From positions 3,520,001 through 3,584,000 of the forward strand of contig NZ_KI911562.1 of assembly GCF_000515315.1 (NCBI RefSeq): a DNA stretch of 64,000 nucleotides, given 5' to 3'. The notes beneath the pieces are model-generated. The model saw only the letters and a list, made by a program, of their open reading frames with translations, had not been told where the DNA came from and ran no database searches. Shown here in pieces: positions 43,115-53,175 of the stretch. Numbering within the stretch: position 1 is the first letter of the stretch; each line of letters begins with the position of its first letter. A program made the translations under genes and the position numbers. This stretch comes from Asinibacterium sp. OR53 (GTDB taxonomy: Bacteria; Bacteroidota; Bacteroidia; Chitinophagales; Chitinophagaceae).

Positions 43115-45550
43115 CTAGGATTTGTGCTGTACTTTTTCCAGCGCTTCTTTTTGTTTTTCTTCGCTCAGTTTCCTTTTGATAATTGTTTTATTCAATTGAT
43201 AACTCACCGTGATCCGGAAGTTGCGGGTATTGCTCCTGCTCTGGCTTTGTATGATGAAGTTGGGCGCATAGGTATACCCGTTGTATTGCAGCAAACCAAG
43301 CGGATCAATCGCCGCCACGCCAACGATCAGTTTCCTGTTGAAGAACTTGCGTTGCACACCAAAGCTCATACTCATATTAGTCCGCGATCTACCCTGTGGT
43401 GAAGCAAAACTGCTGTAACGGGTACTGCCTTCGATCACTGTTAATTTATCTGGTGTATAACTAAAATTCAAACCTGAATAAAAAGATCCGCCATCGTTGT
43501 AGCGATACAGTTGTTTCATCCTCGCATCGTACTGGTTGTAATTGTATCCCGAACTGATGTTCACACGGAGCGACTGGCTCAGCGTAATCCCCGTCCATAA
43601 ACTGGCGATGTATTCATTCTGATCGGAGATATTCTGGTAGCTGATCTGTGTTTTACCACTATCTACAAGGGTTCGGATGCTGTTGAATACATTCTTGATC
43701 CTGTTATATCCTAACGAGGCATTGATATTGAATTTGCGCTGGTTGTAACCGATGTTCAAATCGAAATTATCAATGAGCGAAGGTTGCAGGTACGGATTAC
43801 CAAAGCGTATATTGTAGGGATCGCTGTAGTCGATGCTGGGGTTCAGTTCCACCATACCCGGCCTTCGGATGGTTTCCCTGAATACCAATGCCATGTTGAG
43901 TTCCCTGGTGATATCTTTCCGTAGCGTGGCGTTGGGTAACAATCTCCAATAACCGTTATTGGCATCGGATGCATTGCCTTTGATGAAATGGAAAGTGGTA
44001 CCGGAATGTTCAGCCTGCACGCCTGTGATCAGGCGCCAGCGCATGGGCAACGATACAACCAACCCCGCGCGAACGGTAAGGATGTCCTGGTCGAAATAAA
44101 AATTATTACTCAGCAAATCGTTGCGGATATATTGGTTGTCGCTCTTGCGCAGGAAATCCGTATTGAGCACATTGTGAAAGCTGTTTGATGAATAAGCCAC
44201 ACCACTGGTTAAAAAAGTGGTGCCGGTATCATTGAGCGGCTTGTTGTAATTGAGTTTGGCATACCAGGAAGTAGTATACGTATCAAAGAACTGCGATTGG
44301 GTGGAATCGATACCCGTAGGCAGAAAATCGGGCTGCAGGAACTGCTGGTAGAAATCGCGGTTGTTCTCATTCTTGCCCAGGTTATATCCTGTGTACAATT
44401 GCAGTTTCTCTACCGGGTTCTTACCCTTCCACTGGTAAGAACCATATATGCCGTGGCTATAACCGCTTCCATCGTAATGATTAGACCTTGAGCTGGCTTT
44501 GTACACGTGCAGCAGGCTGTCGAGGTTGGTATAAAAAGTAGTGTTGCTGTTATCAGAATAATTCATGTAGCCCTGGTACACAAAACTCATGCTGTTCTGT
44601 TTATCGGGGTCGTAATCTGTCTGGAGCCGCATGTTGGGCATGGTGCTCCTGTTCACGTAAGATGATTGAGAATAAAAATAATTGACCGAATCTTTATAAA
44701 TATTCTGGCGATGGCTGTACGAATTGCCCCTTGCTTCCAACCAGCCAACACCGGCATTGGCATTGACATTGAGCTGCGCGCTCCGGTAACTGAAATTCGA
44801 AGAAACACTGCTCTCTCCCCTGCTTCCCGCACTGGCGCTGAGCCTGCCGTAAATACCTACCCTGCCTTTTTTGGTAACGATGTTGATCACGCCACCCGGA
44901 TAAGTAGCATATTCCGGCGGCGGGTTGACCATGATCTCCACTTTCTCGATCACATTGGCAGGGAGACTTTCCAGTAATTCGGTAAGTTGCTGCGCGTTGA
45001 GGTTCGTAGGTTTCTCATCCATCAATATCAAGGGCTCCTTGCCTCGCAACAGGATGGTACCATCGGAATTCACATTGACCAATGGCATGTTCTTCAGCAA
45101 TTCAGAAGCATTGGATCCATTGCCAAGCGGACTTTCCGACACATTGTACGATATCTTGCCATCCCTGTTTTCAATGAGCGGCTTCTCTGCATACACGATC
45201 ACTTCATTGAGTGATGAAGAAAGTTCGTGCATCATCATTTCACCGAGGTTGATATCGGTGCGGTCTGCACGCAATACAATGCTGTCTATTTGCAGTTTAG
45301 AAAAGCCAATGGATTGAATAGTGAGCCGATAATATCCCAATCCCAGTTTTGAAAAAGAAAAATTGCCGTCTTTATCGGCGGCCATGGCGTATTGTTTTGC
45401 CGAATCGCCCATTCTCCTGAGCTGAACGCTGGCCCGTGCAATGGACTTACCCGTTTTAGCTTCCAATACGATACCGCTGACAGTACCCTGCGCTGAAACA
45501 TTCCTTATCGTTGCCCCAATAAAAAGAAAAAATATTAAAAATCTATACAT
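43115..45550 (-). CDS. Outer-membrane receptor-like barrel protein
   Basis: 811 residues from ATG 45550, chosen because a good signal peptide starts there (MYRFLIFFLFIGATIRNVSA); the frame extends 7 codons upstream. A carboxypeptidase-regulatory-like domain (VSGIVLEAKTGKSIARASVQ) is followed by a plug-like region (VIEKVEIMVNPPPEYATYPGG) and a long OMP_b-brl_3 barrel ending in a basic tail. Ligand unknown. It resembles the 34.2-kb receptor in architecture but lacks its Gly/Met-rich inserts. Convergent with the hypothetical gene to its left (1 bp between stops). Confidence 0.87.
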   Translation of the reverse strand: MYRFLIFFLFIGATIRNVSAQGTVSGIVLEAKTGKSIARASVQLRRMGDSAKQYAMAADKDGNFSFSKLGLGYYRLTIQSIGFSKLQIDSIVLRADRTDINLGEMMMHELSSSLNEVIVYAEKPLIENRDGKISYNVSESPLGNGSNASELLKNMPLVNVNSDGTILLRGKEPLILMDEKPTNLNAQQLTELLESLPANVIEKVEIMVNPPPEYATYPGGVINIVTKKGRVGIYGRLSASAGSRGESSVSSNFSYRSAQLNVNANAGVGWLEARGNSYSHRQNIYKDSVNYFYSQSSYVNRSTMPNMRLQTDYDPDKQNSMSFVYQGYMNYSDNSNTTFYTNLDSLLHVYKASSRSNHYDGSGYSHGIYGSYQWKGKNPVEKLQLYTGYNLGKNENNRDFYQQFLQPDFLPTGIDSTQSQFFDTYTTSWYAKLNYNKPLNDTGTTFLTSGVAYSSNSFHNVLNTDFLRKSDNQYIRNDLLSNNFYFDQDILTVRAGLVVSLPMRWRLITGVQAEHSGTTFHFIKGNASDANNGYWRLLPNATLRKDITRELNMALVFRETIRRPGMVELNPSIDYSDPYNIRFGNPYLQPSLIDNFDLNIGYNQRKFNINASLGYNRIKNVFNSIRTLVDSGKTQISYQNISDQNEYIASLWTGITLSQSLRVNISSGYNYNQYDARMKQLYRYNDGGSFYSGLNFSYTPDKLTVIEGSTRYSSFASPQGRSRTNMSMSFGVQRKFFNRKLIVGVAAIDPLGLLQYNGYTYAPNFIIQSQSRSNTRNFRITVSYQLNKTIIKRKLSEEKQKEALEKVQHKS

Positions 45551-45628
45551 GTATTCAATTCCAGCAAACAAAATAAACTATAAGCAGGTATTTATTCAAA
45601 TAAAATAGCTGATCGGTTAATTTTGCTT

Positions 45629-45991
45629 ATGAAAAATGTAAAAATGTATACTATTTACGGAATTCCGAATTGCGATACGGTAAAGAAAACCTTAAACTGG
45701 CTGGAGTTACACCAGGTCAAATATGATTTTCACGACTATAAAAAACTGGGTATCGGCAAAGAGAAATTACAGGCCTGGTGCAAGCAGGCGGGATGGGAAA
45801 CGATCCTGAATAAAAAAAGTGCTACCTGGCGCGAGTTGGGTGCCGATGTGCAGGCCACCATCCAAACTGAGGCAAAAGCGATTCAGGTAATGCTGGCAAA
45901 TACCAGCATCATCAAGCGTCCGGTGATAGAAAAAAACGGGAAACTGCTTGTAGTAGGGTTCAACGAAAAACAGTACGGGGAATTATTTTAA
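45629..45991 (+). CDS. Spx/ArsC-family thioredoxin-fold protein
   Basis: 120 residues from ATG 45629 (an internal ATG at 45644 is possible). MYTIYGIPNCDTVKKTLNWL carries the single-Cys CDTVKK redox site of Spx/MgsR/YffB-like proteins. Downstream KKSATWRELG and IIKRPVIEKNGKLLVVGF are the expected ArsC-like motifs. It is probably not an arsenate reductase (no arsenic genes); the role may be thiol-dependent regulation or reduction. A TAATTTTG -7 element at 45618-45625 ends 3 nt before the ATG. It overlaps the convergent thioredoxin gene by 9 bp. Confidence 0.85.
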   Translation: MKNVKMYTIYGIPNCDTVKKTLNWLELHQVKYDFHDYKKLGIGKEKLQAWCKQAGWETILNKKSATWRELGADVQATIQTEAKAIQVMLANTSIIKRPVIEKNGKLLVVGFNEKQYGELF

Positions 45992-47071
45992 TACCTTTCT
46001 CAATGTTTCCTGCAAGGCCTCTTCGCGAAGGTCGCGGGCGATGATCTTACCATCCGGATCGATCAGCATATTGGCCGGAATGCCTTGTATATTGTACATC
46101 CTGGCCACTTCGTTGTTCCAGTATTGGAGGTCACTCACATGCGTCCAGGTGAGGCCATCGGCCCTGATAGCCTGTATCCAGGATTCCTTGTTCTGGTCGA
46201 GCGATACACCCAGTACGGTAAAGTTTTTGTCTTTGAACTCATGGAAGGCTTTCACCACATTGGGGTTTTCATTCCGGCAGGGCCTGCACCAGCTTGCCCA
46301 AAAATCTACCAACACATACTTGCCTTTGAAAGAAGTGAATGAAACAGGTTTATTTGCCGTGTCTTTTTGGGTGAAGACGAGCGCTTTGGAACCTACCGCC
46401 CCTACCCTGGATAATTCAATATTTTTTTCGATCTGTTGTGCATAAGCAGTGGTTCTGGCACCTGCTTTCAACTGACCATAATTCGCTTCGATCTCGCTTA
46501 TGCCGCTCATCAACGGGGCAGTAACCAACAACACAAAACCACTTACCGGGGAAGCCGGTTTGTCCTGTATAAAACGTGCCGTTGCCGCCACCACTTCATT
46601 TTTATACCGGTTGAAGAGTCCCATCAAAGAGTCGCGCCTCGACGGGTCTTTTTCTGCATCGATCTTCATGGCCGCGCCATTCAAATGGTCTTTCAACGGA
46701 TTGAATCGCTGTTTGAATTCTGCGTAATCATCCTGCACCCATGACCCTTTCACGGTAGCATCATTGATATCCGTTGCTTTGCCGGAAACAGTCACTTTAT
46801 CATTCGGGTTCATGAACAGGTCGATGTTGTCACTTTTCCCTGGAAAAGTGATCTGGCAAATACCCGGAGCCGTTAATTTACCCTTCAGGGTAAACAGGCC
46901 TTGCCTGGCAGCAACCGATGTAATTTTTTTACCATCGGTGCCATTCATCAGCACTACTTCGCTGCCTTCTTTCAATCCTTCCAGTTTTCCACTGATTTGA
47001 AAGCCTTCCGGTTTATTGGCCTGGGCCAGTCCCACCAGGGGACACAAAATTGCTATCCAGATCTTCTTCAT
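45983..47071 (-). CDS. TlpA-like thioredoxin with DUF4369 domain
   Basis: A 362-residue exported protein. It has a signal peptide (about 1-18), an N-terminal DUF4369-like beta domain (FQISGKLEGLKEGSEVVLMN), a helical middle, and a C-terminal AhpC/TlpA thioredoxin domain with the redox site ASWCRPCRNENPN (about 259-271) and cis-Pro segment GIPANML. It works as a periplasmic thiol-disulfide oxidoreductase. The gene starts 2 bp after hisIE and is therefore probably the last gene of the trp-his transcript; this is an unexpected location. Confidence 0.88.
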   Translation of the reverse strand: MKKIWIAILCPLVGLAQANKPEGFQISGKLEGLKEGSEVVLMNGTDGKKITSVAARQGLFTLKGKLTAPGICQITFPGKSDNIDLFMNPNDKVTVSGKATDINDATVKGSWVQDDYAEFKQRFNPLKDHLNGAAMKIDAEKDPSRRDSLMGLFNRYKNEVVAATARFIQDKPASPVSGFVLLVTAPLMSGISEIEANYGQLKAGARTTAYAQQIEKNIELSRVGAVGSKALVFTQKDTANKPVSFTSFKGKYVLVDFWASWCRPCRNENPNVVKAFHEFKDKNFTVLGVSLDQNKESWIQAIRADGLTWTHVSDLQYWNNEVARMYNIQGIPANMLIDPDGKIIARDLREEALQETLRKVLK

Positions 47072-47073
47072 AA

Positions 47074-47670
47074 TTATTTCGAATGTCTTTTTTGTAACAC
47101 TTCAATTACCCGCTGCAAATTATGCCCTTTGGCGTTAAGCAAAAGCAAATAGTGAAACAGCAGGTCGGCCGCTTCTTCCAAAAACAACTCATCATTCTCG
47201 TCTTTCGCCTCAATCACCAATTCCACTGCCTCTTCTCCCACCTTCTGCGCAATCTTATTAATACCCTTGGCAAACAAACGGGCCACATAGGACTCGTCCG
47301 CCGAAGCCTGCCGGCGAAGGCGGATAATGTCTTCAAGATACAATAAAAAATCATTACTGTGGTTGCGTTCACTCCAGCAGGTATCTGCGCCGGTATGGCA
47401 TACAGGCCCCAGGGGATGCGCTTTGATCAACAATGTATCGTTATCGCAGTCCACCGTAATGCTTTTGAGTTCGAGAAAATTGCCGCTTTCCTCGCCCTTG
47501 GTCCACAAGCGTTGTTTACTGCGACTGTAAAAAGTTACTTTGCCCTGCCGCTCTGTTTCTTTCAACGCCTCTTCATTCATGAAGCCCAGCATCAACACTT
47601 TGTTGGTGGAATAATCCTGTACAATGGCGGGAACGAGTCCGTCGGCATATTTCGAAAAATCTATTTTCAT
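47074..47670 (-). CDS. hisIE: Phosphoribosyl-AMP cyclohydrolase / phosphoribosyl-ATP pyrophosphatase
   Basis: A 198-residue bifunctional enzyme for steps 2 and 3 of histidine synthesis. The HisI domain (about 1-105) has GFMNEEAL, FYSRSKQRLWTKGE, the metal site VDCDND and GPVCHTGADTCW. The HisE domain (about 110-195) has KVGEEAVELVIEAK and EEAADLLFHYLLLL. Length is standard for the fusion. Last his gene of the block, 11 bp after hisF. Confidence 0.96.
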   Translation of the reverse strand: MKIDFSKYADGLVPAIVQDYSTNKVLMLGFMNEEALKETERQGKVTFYSRSKQRLWTKGEESGNFLELKSITVDCDNDTLLIKAHPLGPVCHTGADTCWSERNHSNDFLLYLEDIIRLRRQASADESYVARLFAKGINKIAQKVGEEAVELVIEAKDENDELFLEEAADLLFHYLLLLNAKGHNLQRVIEVLQKRHSK

Positions 47671-47681
47671 GTTGCTTTGTT

Positions 47682-48440
47682 TCAGATGCGCACCACAATG
47701 CCTTGCTGGTGCAAATATGTTTTCAAATCGGGTATCGCAATTTCTTTAAAATGAAAAATACTGGCTGCCAGGGCTGCATCGGCTTTTCCTTTGTTGAACA
47801 CCTCCACGAAATGCGGCATGGTGCCGCCTCCTCCTGAGGCAATCACCGGCACCGGCAATTCCGTGGCCAAAGTTCCGGTAATATCCAATGCAAAACCCTG
47901 TTTGGTGCCATCATGATTCATGGATGTGAGCAATATTTCCCCGGCGCCCAGGTCTACTGCCTGGCGGGCCCAGTCGAGACAACGGGTATCTGTTTTCACT
48001 CTTCCCCCGTTGAGGTACACATACCATTCTCCATCAGCTTCCTGTTTGGTATCGATGGCCAGTACCACACACTGGCTGCCGAATTCGCGGGCCAGGTCGT
48101 GCACCAATGCAGGTTTCTTAAACGCCGCGGTGTTGACCGATATTTTATCGGCGCCATGCTGCAACAGCACCTGCACATCTTCCACGCTCCCGATACCGCC
48201 CCCTACCGTAAAAGGTATATTGATATGATGCGAGATACGGTTGACTAATTCACTCAGGGTCTTTCTTTTTTCGTTGGTGGCCGTGATGTCGAGAAACACC
48301 AGCTCATCGGCGCCCTGTTGCGCATACAAAGCGCCCAATTCAACGGGATCACCTGCATCGCGGATATTTTCAAAATTGATGCCCTTAACGGTTCTGCCAT
48401 CTTTGATATCGAGGCAGGGTATGATTCTTTTGGTCAGCAT
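47682..48440 (-). CDS. hisF: Imidazole glycerol phosphate synthase, cyclase subunit
   Basis: A 252-residue TIM barrel that, with HisH, makes imidazole glycerol phosphate and AICAR. The catalytic Asp11 in [15 protein letters not shown] and Asp in VLAIDTKQ (about 130) are present, as are the phosphate-binding VGGGIG and ASGGGG loops. Overlaps hisA by 7 bp. Length normal. Confidence 0.97.
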   Translation of the reverse strand: MLTKRIIPCLDIKDGRTVKGINFENIRDAGDPVELGALYAQQGADELVFLDITATNEKRKTLSELVNRISHHINIPFTVGGGIGSVEDVQVLLQHGADKISVNTAAFKKPALVHDLAREFGSQCVVLAIDTKQEADGEWYVYLNGGRVKTDTRCLDWARQAVDLGAGEILLTSMNHDGTKQGFALDITGTLATELPVPVIASGGGGTMPHFVEVFNKGKADAALAASIFHFKEIAIPDLKTYLHQQGIVVRI

Positions 48441-49150
48441 ATTTTTTTCAGATCATTCAGTGATATCCTGTTTTCATAGATCGCTTTCCCTACAATGGCG
48501 CCCGCGCAACCGATCTCCTGCAAACCATACAGATCATCGAGTGAGCTCACGCCCCCGCTGGCAATAAAATGCAGCGAAGGGAATTGTTCAATGATGTTCT
48601 TGTACAACAAGGTTGAAGGGCCTTCCAGCTTGCCATCCTTGCTTACATCGGTGCAGAACAGTTGTGTAATGCCATGCGATTGATATTTCGATATAAAATC
48701 GTAGATACCGATCTCTGTTGTTTCCAGCCAACCGCCCACCGCAATCTTTTCGTCTTTTACATCAGCGCCTAACAAGAATTTGTCAGCCCCATATTGTTGC
48801 AGCCATTGCACGAATAATGTTTCATTTTTAACTGCGAGGCTTCCAATGGTAGCCAATGCCGCACCCGATTCAAAAATGATCTGCAGGTCTTCCTCTTTTT
48901 TGATGCCGCCGCCAAAGTCGATCACCATGGAGGTATTACCGGCAATGGTTTCCAGCACTTTCCAGTTCTTCACAGCGCCGGCTTTGGCTCCGTCCAGGTC
49001 AACCAGGTGCAGGCGTTGCAGGCCGGCATCTTCAAACTGTTTCGCTACCTCCAGCGGGTTCTCATTGTAAATGGTCTTCTGTCCGTAATCGCCCTGTGTA
49101 AGCCGAACGCACTTTCCATCGATGATATCTATTGCGGGAATGATCTGCAT
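48434..49150 (-). CDS. hisA: ProFAR isomerase
   Basis: A 238-residue TIM barrel isomerase for step 4 of histidine synthesis. [15 protein letters not shown] carries the catalytic Asp8; the second Asp is in FCTDVSKDG (about 130). The phosphate-binding IDFGGGIK and ASGGVSS are conserved. A dedicated trpF is also present, so this HisA need not serve tryptophan synthesis. 6 bp after hisH. Confidence 0.96.
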   Translation of the reverse strand: MQIIPAIDIIDGKCVRLTQGDYGQKTIYNENPLEVAKQFEDAGLQRLHLVDLDGAKAGAVKNWKVLETIAGNTSMVIDFGGGIKKEEDLQIIFESGAALATIGSLAVKNETLFVQWLQQYGADKFLLGADVKDEKIAVGGWLETTEIGIYDFISKYQSHGITQLFCTDVSKDGKLEGPSTLLYKNIIEQFPSLHFIASGGVSSLDDLYGLQEIGCAGAIVGKAIYENRISLNDLKKIC

Positions 49151-49156
49151 GAAAGC

Positions 49157-49756
49157 TTAGTGAATTAACGTGATGAAATTTTTGAGTATCTGCTCTCCTA
49201 CTGCTGCACTTTTTTCCGGGTGAAATTGTGTGCCATAAAAATTATCCTTGTGCAAAGCGGAGCTGTATGGTTGCACATAATCGGTGGTAGCAATCGTATG
49301 CTTGCCTAGTGCAGCATAATATCCATGCACAAAATAACAGTAACTGTTCTGCGGCACCTGTGTAAACAAAGGCGTTTGCAGATCGTAGATATTGTTCCAG
49401 CCTATCTGCGGCACTTTCACAGTGGTATCTCCCAACCTTTTGAACCACTTCACTTCTTCATCAAAAATACCCAGGCAGTCTGTGTTGTTCTCTTCAGAAT
49501 ACTTACACATCAGTTGCATACCCAGGCAGATTCCCAACACCGGCTGTTTCAGGTTGCGGATCACTGTATCCAGTTTCCTTTCTTTCAGGTAACCCATGGC
49601 CGAACTGGCTTCTCCCACGCCGGGAAAGATCACTTTATCGGCCGATTGTATGGCTTCTATATCATCTGTAACCAATGCTTCCGCACCTATCCTTTCCAAA
49701 GCATATCGTACCGATTGAATATTACCTGCGTTGTATTTGATAACGACTAAATTCAT
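49157..49756 (-). CDS. hisH: Imidazole glycerol phosphate synthase, glutaminase subunit
   Basis: A 199-residue class I glutamine amidotransferase that feeds ammonia to HisF. The nucleophile is the Cys of LGICLGMQLM (about 77), with His and Glu of GTQFHPEKS (about 178). Starts 11 bp after trpA, the junction where the his genes resume after the trp genes. Confidence 0.96.
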   Translation of the reverse strand: MNLVVIKYNAGNIQSVRYALERIGAEALVTDDIEAIQSADKVIFPGVGEASSAMGYLKERKLDTVIRNLKQPVLGICLGMQLMCKYSEENNTDCLGIFDEEVKWFKRLGDTTVKVPQIGWNNIYDLQTPLFTQVPQNSYCYFVHGYYAALGKHTIATTDYVQPYSSALHKDNFYGTQFHPEKSAAVGEQILKNFITLIH

Positions 49757-49767
49757 GTGTTCCTGCT

Positions 49768-50538
49768 TTACGATAATACCGTAGATAAAAATTCTTTGGT
49801 TGAAACAGCCAGGTCTTTTGTTTTCTCCAATGCTTTGATATAGGCCGTTCCGATGATTGCACCGTTGGTGTACTTAGACGCTGCCTGGAAAGTTTTCTTG
49901 TCTTTTACACCGAATCCCACCAACACCGGGTTATTCAACTTCATATTTTGCAAACGCTTCAGGTACGCTTCCACGGCGGTAAAGTCTTTGTCCTTGCCCG
50001 TGGTAGCGGAAGAACTTACTGCATAAATAAATCCGCTGCTCAGCGTATCCAGTTTGCGCACCCTGGCTTCACTTGTTTCGGGTGTTACCAGGAAAATGAA
50101 ATCGAGACCGTATTTTTTAATGATCGCACCATATTCTGTTTCGAATTCGTATTCGGGTAAATCGGGCAATATCAATCCGTCAATACCTACTGCTTTCGCA
50201 TCTGCACAAAATTTTTCAAAGCCGTATTGCAATACCGGGTTCATATATCCCATCAGTATCACCGGCACCTGTATTTCTTTTCGGAGGTCTTTCAGTTGCT
50301 CAAACAGGATGGCCATAGTCATACCATTCGCCAGCGCTACGCTGCTACTGGCCTGTATCACAGGGCCATCGGCCAGCGGATCGCTGTAAGGCATACCCAA
50401 CTCTACCAGATCGGCACCGTTATCCTGCAAGGCTTTCACCACTTGCAGGGTACTATCCAGTTGCGGGTATCCTGCCGTGCAATACACATTCAATACCTGC
50501 TTTTGTTTTTTATCAAATAAATCCTTGATCCTGCTCAT
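49768..50538 (-). CDS. trpA: Tryptophan synthase alpha subunit
   Basis: A 256-residue TIM barrel that cleaves indole-3-glycerol phosphate. The catalytic Glu and Asp are in DLVELGMPYSDPLADGPVIQ (Glu about 47, Asp about 58). GFGV and the IIGTAYIK segments form the phosphate site. 5 bp after trpB; the two products form the alpha2beta2 channeling complex. Confidence 0.97.
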   Translation of the reverse strand: MSRIKDLFDKKQKQVLNVYCTAGYPQLDSTLQVVKALQDNGADLVELGMPYSDPLADGPVIQASSSVALANGMTMAILFEQLKDLRKEIQVPVILMGYMNPVLQYGFEKFCADAKAVGIDGLILPDLPEYEFETEYGAIIKKYGLDFIFLVTPETSEARVRKLDTLSSGFIYAVSSSATTGKDKDFTAVEAYLKRLQNMKLNNPVLVGFGVKDKKTFQAASKYTNGAIIGTAYIKALEKTKDLAVSTKEFLSTVLS

Positions 50539-50543
50539 CGCAA

Positions 50544-51740
50544 TTATAATTTCATGTTGTTCATATAGGTAGCCAAATCTTTATCTCCCCTTCCACTCAG
50601 GCAAAGCACTATCTTATCTGTAGGTTTCAGCTTCAGTTGCTTCAAGGCAGCAAATGCATGCGCCGTTTCCAGTGCGGGAATGATACCTTCTGTTTTGGCT
50701 ACATGGAAAGCAGCCTCCAACGCTTCTTCATCGGTAGCACTCAGGAACAATCCTCGTTTGCTATCGAATAAATTGGCGTGCAGGGGTCCGATGCCGGGAT
50801 AGTCGAGTCCCGCTGAAATGCTGTGTGGCTCCACTACCTGTCCGTCTTCTGTTTGCATCACCAGGCTTTTACTGCCATGCAGCACACCCGGCTTACCCAA
50901 CTGCGTAGTGGCGGCCGACATACCGCTGTTCACCCCATGGCCTGCCGCTTCTACCGCTACCAGTTGCACGGAGGGTTCGTCGAGGAAATGATAGAAAGCC
51001 CCGGCTGCATTGCTGCCGCCGCCTACACAGGCAATCACATGTGTGGGCAATTCCGATCCGGTAGCTTCTTTCAGCTGCCACCTGGTTTCTTCACTGATCA
51101 CACTTTGGAAACGCGCTACCATATCGGGATAAGGGTGCGGTCCCACTACACTACCAATAATATAATGCGTGTCGGTTGGATTATTGATCCAGTCGCGTAT
51201 TGCTTCGTTGGTGGCGTCTTTCAATGTTTTACTGCCACTGGTAGCAGGGATCACTGTAGCACCCAGCATTTTCATTCGCGCTACATTGGGCGCCTGCCTT
51301 TCGATGTCTTTCTCGCCCATATACACAATGCATTCCATTCCTTTCAAGGCACATACAGTAGCGGTGGCCACTCCATGCTGACCGGCTCCTGTTTCGGCAA
51401 TGATCCTGGTTTTACCCAACCTGCGCGCCAGCAATATCTGGCCGATGGTATTGTTAATCTTGTGTGCGCCGGTATGACAGAGATCTTCGCGCTTGAGGTA
51501 AAGTGAAGCATTGAGTTCTTTGCTCAACCGGGTAGCCAGGAACAAAGGTGTAGGCCTTCCCACATAATCTTTCAGCAATTGCCTGAACTCTTGTTGGAAA
51601 GTTTTCTCCTCCATGATCTCGAGGTACCTTGTCCGCAGCTCTTCTACATTGCGGTAAAGCATTTCCGGTATATAGGCCCCACCGAATTTTCCATAATAAC
51701 CTTGTTCATTAGGTTGTTGGTATGTCATTGTTGTACTCAT
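50544..51740 (-). CDS. trpB: Tryptophan synthase beta subunit
   Basis: A 398-residue PLP enzyme joining indole and serine. The Schiff-base Lys is in HTGAHKINNT (about 92), the PLP phosphate loop is GGGSNA (about 236-241), and ETGAGQHGVATA and GRGDKD are conserved. The start MSTTMTYQQPNEQGYYGKFG matches the usual TrpB1 N-terminus. It follows trpF by 6 bp. Confidence 0.97.
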   Translation of the reverse strand: MSTTMTYQQPNEQGYYGKFGGAYIPEMLYRNVEELRTRYLEIMEEKTFQQEFRQLLKDYVGRPTPLFLATRLSKELNASLYLKREDLCHTGAHKINNTIGQILLARRLGKTRIIAETGAGQHGVATATVCALKGMECIVYMGEKDIERQAPNVARMKMLGATVIPATSGSKTLKDATNEAIRDWINNPTDTHYIIGSVVGPHPYPDMVARFQSVISEETRWQLKEATGSELPTHVIACVGGGSNAAGAFYHFLDEPSVQLVAVEAAGHGVNSGMSAATTQLGKPGVLHGSKSLVMQTEDGQVVEPHSISAGLDYPGIGPLHANLFDSKRGLFLSATDEEALEAAFHVAKTEGIIPALETAHAFAALKQLKLKPTDKIVLCLSGRGDKDLATYMNNMKL

Positions 51741-51746
51741 GTTCTT

Positions 51747-52385
51747 TTAAATCTGTTTAACAGCCGTTACAAATGGCCTGAGCTTATTCATGTCTTTGAT
51801 ACCGGGCGAAATTTCGAACCTGCTGTTCACATCAATGGAAAACAGGTCTTTGGCAACGGGCTCGGCAGCAAATGATTTCAACAGGTCTATGTCTTCCGGC
51901 TGTATGCCCCCACTCAGGAAAAAGGGTTTGCCAATGTTCAGTCCTTTGAGCACACGCCAGTTGAATTTTTTACCGGTTCCTCCGTATCCTGCACCTTCGG
52001 TATCAAAAAGGAACATATCGGCCACCTCCTGGTAGTCTTTGATCTTCCACAATATATTATCGTCTTCACGCAGGCGGAATGCTTTGATCACGCCTACATA
52101 GTCTGCGATCTTTTCGCAATAACGGGGTGTTTCATCGCCGTGCAGTTGCACGAGATAGAGGCCGCAGTCATCTACTGTTTGCAGCACTTCTTCTACGGGC
52201 GCATTCACAAACACGCCCACTTTATTGATCTGCCCCCTGATCTTTTTGATCTCGGCCCTGGGCATGGAACGGAAAACATAGCGGGGCGATTTGGGATAGA
52301 AAATAAATCCGCCAAATTCCACGCCCATTTCATCGAGCTGCAATACCTGTTCGGCACTTGTCATGCCACAAACTTTAATGCGCAT
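51747..52385 (-). CDS. trpF: Phosphoribosylanthranilate isomerase
   Basis: A 212-residue TIM barrel. The catalytic Cys is Cys7 in IKVCGMT and the catalytic Asp is in LFDTEGAGYGGTGK (about 127). LHGDET and LSGGIQPEDI are family motifs. Overlaps trpC by 11 bp. Its presence means the isomerase step does not depend on HisA/PriA. Confidence 0.96.
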   Translation of the reverse strand: MRIKVCGMTSAEQVLQLDEMGVEFGGFIFYPKSPRYVFRSMPRAEIKKIRGQINKVGVFVNAPVEEVLQTVDDCGLYLVQLHGDETPRYCEKIADYVGVIKAFRLREDDNILWKIKDYQEVADMFLFDTEGAGYGGTGKKFNWRVLKGLNIGKPFFLSGGIQPEDIDLLKSFAAEPVAKDLFSIDVNSRFEISPGIKDMNKLRPFVTAVKQI

Positions 52386-53175
52386 GTTGTTTTGCTTTTA
52401 GTTGATTAACGAAATCAGTAAAAGCAATCGAAGGGTCAGCCTGTTTCATAAAATTTTCTCCTATCAGGAATCCTTTGAATCCAGCCTGTTGTAAAGTTAC
52501 GATAGTATCTACATCGCTGATACCGCTTTCGGCAACAGCCGGTTTGGTATGCGGTATCTGCTCTATCAACTGCAGGGAAGTACGGATGTCTACCTCAAAG
52601 GTTTTGAGGTTGCGGTTGTTCACACCCACCATATCTACCAGGCCGGTAATATGTTCCAGTTCCGCTTCATTGTGTATTTCCAGTAATACTTCCAATCCCA
52701 AACCTTTTGCGCAGGCCGCCAGGTTCCTCACTTCTTCCGGTGTAAGGCAGGCTGCTATCAGCAAGATCACATCGGCGCCCATGGCTTTGGCTTCATACAC
52801 CTGGTATTCGTCGATCATAAAATCTTTCCGCAGGATGGGCACCTGGTTTACGCGGGCAGCTTCCAGGTCGGCCGTGGCGCCGCCGAAAAATTGCGTATCG
52901 GTCAAGACCGATAATCCGGATGCCGCCGTAGCATAAGCACGGGTGACCGCCAACACATCTGCCTTGTCATTGATGATGCCCTTGGAGGGTGATTTTCTTT
53001 TGAACTCGGCAATGATACCGGTGCGGGTTTCATCGGACAAAAAATGGCAGAGTGATAAAGTAGGCCGGGCAAAAAAAGGTTGCTTTTCCAACTGCGCGAG
53101 TGAAGTAACTGCTTTCCTTTCCGCCACTTCTTTTTGTTTCTGTGCGATGATGGTATCCAGTATGTTCATGTTCAT
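52375..53175 (-). CDS. trpC: Indole-3-glycerol phosphate synthase
   Basis: A 266-residue TIM barrel. IAEFKRKSPSKG carries the catalytic Lys (about 58), RKDFMIDEYQVYEAKAMGAD another catalytic Lys, and GVNNRNLKTFEVD and AESGI complete the site. The ATG at 53175 overlaps the trpD stop (ATGA), supporting this start over the ATG two codons later. Confidence 0.97.
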   Translation of the reverse strand: MNMNILDTIIAQKQKEVAERKAVTSLAQLEKQPFFARPTLSLCHFLSDETRTGIIAEFKRKSPSKGIINDKADVLAVTRAYATAASGLSVLTDTQFFGGATADLEAARVNQVPILRKDFMIDEYQVYEAKAMGADVILLIAACLTPEEVRNLAACAKGLGLEVLLEIHNEAELEHITGLVDMVGVNNRNLKTFEVDIRTSLQLIEQIPHTKPAVAESGISDVDTIVTLQQAGFKGFLIGENFMKQADPSIAFTDFVNQLKAKQHAH

